Source: Diaporthe sp. PMI_573 (taxonomy: Eukaryota > Ascomycota > Sordariomycetes > Diaporthales > Diaporthaceae). From it: DNA of 64,000 nucleotides. Made by a program: the position numbers and the translations under genes. The stretch covers positions 372,001 through 436,000 of the forward strand of contig JAJTUP010000014.1 of NCBI GenBank assembly GCA_021399435.1, written 5' to 3'. The notes under the pieces are model-generated. The model was given only the letters and a program-made list of their open reading frames with translations. It had not been told where the DNA came from and searched no databases. Below are positions 57,491 to 64,000 of the stretch, in pieces. Numbering within the stretch: position 1 is the first letter of the stretch; every line of letters starts with the position of its first letter.

Positions 57491-60400
57491 TCACCGTTTC
57501 TCTATCAGCAGGATGTGCATGGCGGCGTAGGCTAGCACAACAAAGCCAGCTGCATAGGCTCCCAAGCAAATCACGTCCTTCCACATGGCGCTGTTGTCGA
57601 AGCCAAAAGAGCTAAGAATGGCGGCGCCAGGTACTGTGATGTCCAAGCCGTACTTCTTGTCGACGAGAGTCAGCTTGCTGACCTCGTTGACAATGAGCGA
57701 CTCAAAGGCATAGTGGAAGATTGACAGCCACTGGAGCCATTTGGCCCCATCGGGAATCTTTTGAGCGTTTAGCAGCAGCCCAGCGAATAGCAAACTGAAC
57801 AGCATGACCAAACTGCCGATCAGATTTGCAACGCCATTGTCCTTGCACACGATACCGATGAAAAGGCAAATGGCGGCGGCAGCGAGGTTGAAAAGCACCA
57901 ACACAAGAAGGAAAAAGAAGAAGTGGGCCGCGTCTGCCTTCAGCCCAGTCATTGGGTAAATGATGATACCCATCAGGATTGGCGGGATTATTCGTAGCGG
58001 AACAATGTCGAACAGAACTTTCGAGGCGAAGTAAGTGACGGGCGAGTAGTAGCCATTCGCACGCTCTCTTGTGAACAGCAGTCTCTCGGACGAGAAGACG
58101 TTCAGGCTGGTCAAAGTGCTGAATCCGAAGAGGGCGAGCACGAAGAAGAAGAGACCCAGCCGATTCTGGAACCCGGGGATGTCCTCGGTCAATCCGTAAA
58201 AGAGATAACCAGAGAGCACCCCGAGGAGAATGGCAATGGCGTAGTGTGTCAGCATCAGCAGTGGGTTGCGGTAGAGGTTCTTCCACGTGCGCTGGGAGAG
58301 GATGATGAATTGTCGGCCGTACCCTATGCGGGCATATCCTTTACCAACAACACTGGTGTAAATGTTCGAGCCGTCGACACTGTAGCCGTTGGAGTTGCGG
58401 CCGTTAGCGTTTTCGGCGCTGGCAACTGCTTGCTGGATCTCGTCATGTGTCGTGCCGGAAATGTCAGACTCTGCGAACGAGTTCACCAAGATGTCGAGGT
58501 TTGTGCCACCAATCGCCGCAGGCGGAAGATCATGTGGATCCTCGATGATCTGGGAAGGAACATGACCAGGGGGCTGCTTATGAAGTTTATAAGCGTTCGT
58601 TTCCCCTTCACCATCAGATGAGGCTGCAGTTTCGGCGTTGGTTTGGCGGCGCGTGAAGAGCTCTCGCTCCAGCCTGGCTTTGACCGAGTCTCTGCGCTTG
58701 TTCTTGGGCCGAGAGGAGGAAGCTTCGGCGCCGCTGTCTTCTCCGATACTGACATTCGACACACTCGCGATAGACTTGACACCCCTAACGCTGCTCGGCC
58801 CCAGACTGGCGGCATCAACGGATATGGTGCCATCATCAAAGGTTGTCGCTCTGCCGGCGTGCATGGTTAGGTCGACCAGGTAGTCAGCAATGTTGAAACC
58901 AGGGGGGCAAGGGTATCCGATATGGTCGAAGTAGTCCTGGCACTGAGCAAACGGGCCGGAGTAGACCGATCTGCCTTGGGCGAGCAGAATGAGCCTGTCA
59001 AAGAGGGCTACAATGTTTGATCGTGGTTGATGGATAGTGAAGATGACGGTTCGCTTGAAGTCCTTCGCAAGGGTCACAAGACACTCGACAACGTTGAAGG
59101 CGTTGTATGCATCCAGGCCACTGGTAGGCTCGTCGAGGAAGAGGATGGAGGGGCTGGTGACCAGTTCACATGCGATACCGACCCGGCGCTTCTCACCACC
59201 AGAGATTCCCCGGCCCTTGCCTTCCTCAGAGCCGATCAGGGAGTCCTTTATATGGTAGATTCCAAGTTGTTTCTCGACTTCGGTGACTCTTTGTTCTTTT
59301 GCGGCTCGGGTCATGTCGCGGGGCAGTCGCAGCAAGGCGCTGTTCAGGATGGTCTCGTGGACTGTCAGGGTTGGCAGCATAGTGTCTTCCTGATCGACAA
59401 ATCCGACCACGGCCTTGAAATCCGCATCTGTGACCTTCTCGCCGTTGACGTAGAAGTCACCGCTGACGGCTCCTCGCTTGTTCTTGCGCGCAAGAATATC
59501 CAAAAAGGTCGTCTTGCCGGCCCCAGAAGCACCCATGATAGCAGTGAGCTCCCCGGGATATGCCACACCCCGAATCGAGTTGAGAATTTGCTTGCCATTG
59601 AGGGTATATGACACTTCCTCGAACTGCAGCGCTGCGGGCTTGTGGTCTGCCATGAGCTTGAGCCCTTCGTCATCAGAGTCGTCGAGGTGGATAGGACCGT
59701 ATCTGAAGGAGCGCCGAGACAGATACCAGGTGAGAACGATGACGGCAACGAGGAACAGAGCACAGCCGGCGATCACCCCGGCGATGAGGGGTGTGTTGAT
59801 CTTGGGAACAGGCGGCTTGTAGTCGGGCAGCTCGGAGAAATGCACGCATTCCCCAGAACTACATGTGAGGGTGATGCTCGAATCGCCAAACATCTGGTTG
59901 ATCAGGTCGTTCATTGCGGGCTCCTCAAAACTGCACTTGTTTGCGCCGCCTTTGATCTGTGTGCACTTGAAAGCGCCGGGGCCCTTGATTTCCTCCGTCA
60001 AGAAGTCGCTGATGTCGACACTACCGTTCTCACCACAGAGCATACGGTCAGGTATGCAAGAGCATTCGACCGTCTTGCAGCTGTACGAGGTCTTGTTCTG
60101 GGAGGAGTCGCTGAAATCGTAGGCCGAGTCGCACTGGCCCAGGGTACAGTAGAAGGACTCCCTCTTGTCGACCCAGAACTGGAAGTCGCACCTGGAGTCC
60201 GAAGCATCACAGGTAAATGTGACTTGAGGTATTTGTTCTCCCAGGAGGTCGCGGATCTTCTCGTTTGTGACGTCGCACATCTGGTAGTTGTTCTGCAAGA
60301 CGTTGCCCATCTGGTAACAGACCCCTCCTTCTTGTGTCTCCATCAGGGCGTTACACGCCCTATCATCGGTACACACGTTGCAGTTGAGGCCGTCCCAACC

Positions 60401-60887
60401 GTCGTCGCATTCGCAGGTCTTGCCATCACGCATTTGTCGGTGCTCGTTGCCTCGGGCCAAGGAACCGCAGACTGCGCGGTTAAGAGTCAGCTACCATGAA
60501 TCGCACGGCGTTTGAAGATTGTTGGGGCCAGGAAGACGCACGAGGCTCGATACAGTCCACGCCACCAAAGCCGGCGGGGCAGGAACACTGTCCATTGTAC
60601 GAGTTACAGTCGGCATACTGGGCGCAGCTGAAGGCTGGGAGGAGGCAGTTGAAGCTAGAGGGGTACGCCACATTAGTATCCGGCTGCAGAACAAAACCTC
60701 AAAGAGCTGGACGAGAATATGGGGAAACGAACCATGGTGGGCAGTCCTTGGGCCGATCGTCCATCAGGGCGAGTTGCGCGCGGAGAGCATCGATGCCTGG
60801 AGATGACGACGAGAAGTTCTGGGCGAGAACAGCGCTCGACAGCGCAAGCGCCCCGAAAACGACGGCGCGGGCTGTCCGCGAAGCCAT
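57491..60887 (-). CDS. ADP1: ABCG-family half transporter with EGF-like ectodomain (ADP1-like)
   Basis: Predicted ATP-dependent transporter. It starts at ATG 60887 with a signal peptide ([16 protein letters not shown]). Intron 1 has donor GTTCGT after CCACCATG and acceptor CTCTAG, giving [23 protein letters not shown]-like modules follow ([28 protein letters not shown]). Intron 2 lies near 60550-60470. A Cys-rich ectodomain leads to a first TM ([20 protein letters not shown]), then the ATPase: Walker [11 protein letters not shown]-loop VGFVDQED, signature ISGGEKRRV, Walker [13 protein letters not shown] and H-loop TIHQPRS. A Ser-rich linker and an ABC2-type membrane domain with about six helices end in KR. 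This layout is that of yeast Adp1p; the substrate is not known. Confidence 0.9.
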
Positions 60888-61865
60888 GGTGAAGGGCACA
60901 AGGCGCAGGTTCGGCAGTAATCAAGAAGTCTCAGCGTCCTGCGAGAGAGGGGAAGGGAAGAGTGATGTGTGATGTCGAAGAGGAGCTCTGGTGCAGATGG
61001 TCAGGTCAGAAGGGCGGGCGATAAGGTGCCTGGTCATACATAGTCTACCTGCTTGGAGAGGTAAGCCGCGGCTGGTGGCATGTATCTTCCTGTTTCTGCT
61101 TCGGTGCAGCTCGAACAGAGCAGTTCCTTGGCAGCCGGCTAAACTTCCCTACCTAGCTCCTGTTGGCCCCAGGTACCTGCCACCCATGCAGCCACGCAGC
61201 GTCTCGCCCCTGCCCCGTGCTCCTGAATCGGTCATCGGTCGGTTGGGAAGCTGCGCCGACGCCCCAGATCCTGCTGACGCAATGCGGAGGAGCAAAAGCT
61301 CCACTCGCAGGAGGACAGGAAGGTGATCCTGCTGGTATTTTATATATATCTAGCATACCTTTTTGTTTCTACATATGACCTTCTCGAAACGCTGTGCAGA
61401 GCTCTGGGAATCAGCACACAACGTATGGATGTCCTTCTTGCGCAGTTTGTGACGTATCTGGCAGTTTCGGCCCGAGCTTCTCAAGGTTGGGAGTGTATCT
61501 TCGCGGTCGGCAAGGCTTGGGATGAAAATGAGACTGGTTGAAGCTACAATGGGCTTCCCCTCTCTCCAACGGTCACCAATCGTGAGACCTACCTCCTACA
61601 GCACTTTGTGTATAACAACTTCATGAAGGCTTTGGCAGGATTATGAATCTACATTCAACCATCAAAAAATTACCTACTACGAGTCTGTATGCCAGTTGAC
61701 TAGCAAGTGCTCACGGATAAGTACGTGCGCAATTGCGCGCGCAGCAGCAGCAGCAGCATTAGCATATAAGTCTCCCATTGGGAATTGAAAGCCTGGGTCT
61801 CAATCGCCTTAGATTGTTTAGAATTTTACAATATTCATTTCTTGGAAAACCAGACAGTCTTCAAA
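60888..61865. promoter_or_regulatory. Divergent region between ABC transporter and aminotransferase
   Basis: About 980 bp. A (gca)6 microsatellite (61741-61758) and a TATA-like catataag (about 61763-61770) lie about 100 bp before the aminotransferase ATG. Short frames inside have no support. Confidence 0.5.
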
Positions 61866-63207
61866 ATGGTCAAGATCGAGCCCTTTGCAGTGGAGCAGTG
61901 GATGGACGAGTAAGTCTCAAGCCTCATCACGTTTCAACCGAGCTGCTGTGCTGATCATCTGCAGGTATGAGACCACGCCTGGCGTCCTCAACATCGCCGA
62001 GACATGTGCCGCGTCCGTCTCCATTGACGACCTCAAGACTCTCTCCAAGCAAAAGGACGACACAAATCCGGTCAACCTCTCCACGAAACTCACTTACGGC
62101 GCCATCAGGGGCTCAGAAAAACTGCGAGGGCTGGTTGCTGCTCTGTTCGAGAACGAGACTGCTGTGCCTCTTTCTGGGGACAACGTGCTGATCACTCAAG
62201 GAGCTATTCTGGCAAACTTCCTCCTGCTGTACACTTTGATCGGACCTGGGGATCATGTGGTCTGTGTGTATCCGACATATCAGCAGCTCTACGGTGTGCC
62301 GAAAAGCCTGGGCGCGGAGGTCTCCCTGTGGAAGCTGAAGCAAGATCATGGCTTTGTACCGGATGTCACCGAGCTCGAGTCCTTGGTAAAGAGCAACACC
62401 AAGATGATCATCCTCAACAACCCAAACAACCCCACAGGGGCGACCATCCCAAAGGCCGTTCTCAGCCAGGTCGTCGAGTTCGCCCGAGCACGCGACATAA
62501 TCGTCCTGTGTGACGAGGTCTACAGGCCGTTGTACCACAGCCTACCTTCCGATGCAGACGTCCCGCCATCTATCTTGTCGTTCGGGTACGACAAGACGAT
62601 CTCAACGGGATCCATGTCCAAGGCGTGGGCCCTGGCGGGGATCCGTCTGGGCTGGGTCGCCTCGCGAGACAAGGGTATCATCGACGCCATAGCTTCGGCG
62701 CGCGACTACACGACTATCAGTGTGTCACAGCTCGACGATCAAGTTGCAAGCTTTGCCCTCTCCGACGCAGTGCGGCCCGCGCTGTTGGCGAGGAACCTGG
62801 GGCTGGCTAGGACCAATCTCGCGCTGCTTGAGAAGTTCGTCGAGGAACACAAAGGAGTTTGTAGCTGGGTCAAGCCGACGGCGGGCACGACGGCATTCAT
62901 CCATTTTACAGATGGTGGCAAGCTAGTGGATGACGCGAGGTTTTGCATAGACGTGCTGGACAAGACGAAGGTCATGTTTGTCCCAGGGTCGAAGTGCTTT
63001 GGCCATGACAAGGACTTCAAGGGATATGTGAGTGTTGCTCCACTGATGACTGGGCGAAGGGGTTCTCCCATTCCCATGCTCTGCATTTCTAGGTGGTAGC
63101 TAATGGGAACTGTGCAGGTCCGGATCGGATACGTGTCGGAAACAGACGTGCTGGTCGAGGGATTGAACAAGCTGGGAGAATATGTGAACAAGAACCTGTC
63201 GTCGTAG
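61866..63207 (+). CDS. PLP-dependent aminotransferase class I/II
   Basis: Fold-type-I pyridoxal-phosphate enzyme, 398 aa. Exons are 61866-61909, 61965-63027 and 63118-63207; phases close at TAG 63205-63207. The start MVKIEPFAVEQWMDE is followed by LTYGAIRGSEKLR (substrate-binding start region), NNPNNPTGA (PLP-pocket Asn), CDEVYRPL (Asp/Tyr contacting PLP), GSMSKAWALAGIRLGW (Schiff-base Lys and phosphate-binding Arg), and C-terminal RIGYVSE-type Arg for substrate carboxylate. It resembles fungal relatives of aspartate/capreomycidine-type aminotransferases or ACC-synthase-like enzymes. The exact substrate cannot be read from sequence alone. Confidence 0.9.
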
Positions 63208-64000
63208 CAGTTCGTCTTGGCCAGGCCGCGCAGGCGCCGCATTCGTGGAGAATCTCAAACCATCATGTCAGCCGAGGCGACCAAGTCATGTCAAGACCGG
63301 ATCGGAGGTAGTGCAATGCGAGATTTACGCAGCATCACATTCTGGCCTCGACCGTGCTCCGAATCGAACGGCATCCTGTTCCGGTCCGCTCGCCGACGGG
63401 ATGTGAAGTGACCGGGCGCCAAGAGCCAAGCCGTGAGCTACTCTGGGAGGATCGGCGGACAAGACCGCGCAGCGATTCGTGAAACAAATGCCGGGGAATT
63501 GTAATCTCACCGGTATCTCTGGGCATGTCGTGTCCGGAATGCATAGGCAGCATAGACTTTGTGTTCTGATGGCTCAAGTGCAAGTAGATTCAAGAGACGA
63601 TGGCTGACCACGGCAGTATATGTCGGCGACGAGACGTGGTGCATTCCACAGTGTCCACCACTTCAAGCCGTGGTCTGCTGTCCTAAGCACTTAAGGGTGC
63701 GAAGTTGCGTGTGCTCCCTTGACACGAGCTTGGCATAAAGACAATACTCTGGTACCCTGGCAATCTATCACTTAGAAAAGTGGAGGAAAGTTAGGTAAAG
63801 TCAGGGTGAAAGAAAGAGCTGGGAGATTACGGAGTATTCCGTGGCGGTTGGCAGAAGTCTTCTCGCCCAGGAGCCAGCTGAAACTGAGCATACGTCGACT
63901 CGGCACCTGGGCTCCTGCTGGGCTGTTCCTGGGCTGTTCCTAGGCTGTTCCTGGGCTGTTCCTGGGCTGCTGGGCAGTGCAGTGCAGATCGGCTCCCGGG
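63208..64000. other. Right-edge intergenic region
   Basis: About 790 bp with no gene seen. It contains the tandem repeat at 63920-63963. Confidence 0.5.
63920..63963 (+). repeat. Tandem repeat, four copies of an 11-bp unit
   Basis: Unit gggctgttcct repeated four times; the third copy starts with a instead of g. It lies in non-coding sequence. Confidence 0.9.

Noticed and set aside
1..64000. CRISPR arrays, bacterial operons, tRNA or rRNA genes
   Set aside because: Nothing of this kind was seen; the window is fungal and no tRNA cloverleaf was recognised by eye.

Overview
This window is filamentous ascomycete (Pezizomycotina) nuclear DNA. Genes lie on both strands and carry short GT-AG introns (about 50-120 bp). 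Gene content is typical of such fungi: cytochrome P450, C2H2/fungal-specific transcription factor, DHA2-type MFS pump, ABCG transporter with EGF-like ectodomain, the nucleolar GTPase NOG2, a mitochondrial ribosomal protein, and relics of HET and ankyrin genes. Three DNA transposons of different superfamilies are present, some with decay that looks like repeat-induced point mutation (RIP). I cannot name the species.

Layout. 1-600: 5' part of a type-B carboxylesterase (minus). 799-3825: a complete MULE-type transposon with 58-bp inverted repeats and an 8-bp target duplication; its transposase is full of stops. 4281-6203: a P450. 6448-8869: an AAA ATPase with one in-frame TGA. 11346-14173: a seven-exon transcription factor with a probable GC-AG intron. 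14174-16145: no gene found.

16146-26586 is the most interesting block. A 289-aa protein that resembles fungal gasdermin-like pore formers (plus) faces a subtilisin-family protease (minus). The protease is cut inside its catalytic domain by an intact-looking 1850-bp Fot1/pogo transposon. Divergent from the protease, across about 350 bp, is a 1369-aa zinc-finger/kinase/vWA protein. Gasdermin-protease neighbours are known fungal regulated-cell-death pairs, so this looks like such a locus with its protease recently broken.

27072-37778: an Hsp70-like ATPase, a lysine-rich nuclear-type protein, then the 5' part of a BAHD acyltransferase and the 3' part of a CorA-like transporter. These two fragments abut opposite ends of a 1.17-kb internally deleted hAT element, which suggests a rearrangement breakpoint. 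38664-43390: a secreted serine carboxypeptidase and a beta-lactamase-like pseudogene with three in-frame stops. 43836-50085: an F-box gene, a single-pass membrane protein with an in-frame stop, and ankyrin and HET fragments, so this is a decayed, accessory-like stretch. 50759-63207: an ordinary, well-kept stretch with the MFS pump, NOG2, the PET123/mS26 homologue, an ADP1-like ABC transporter and a PLP aminotransferase.

Overall, a conserved right-hand third adjoins a left and middle portion shaped by transposons and gene decay, with a probable cell-death/self-recognition locus in it. Homology calls come from motif recognition by eye; no database search was run.
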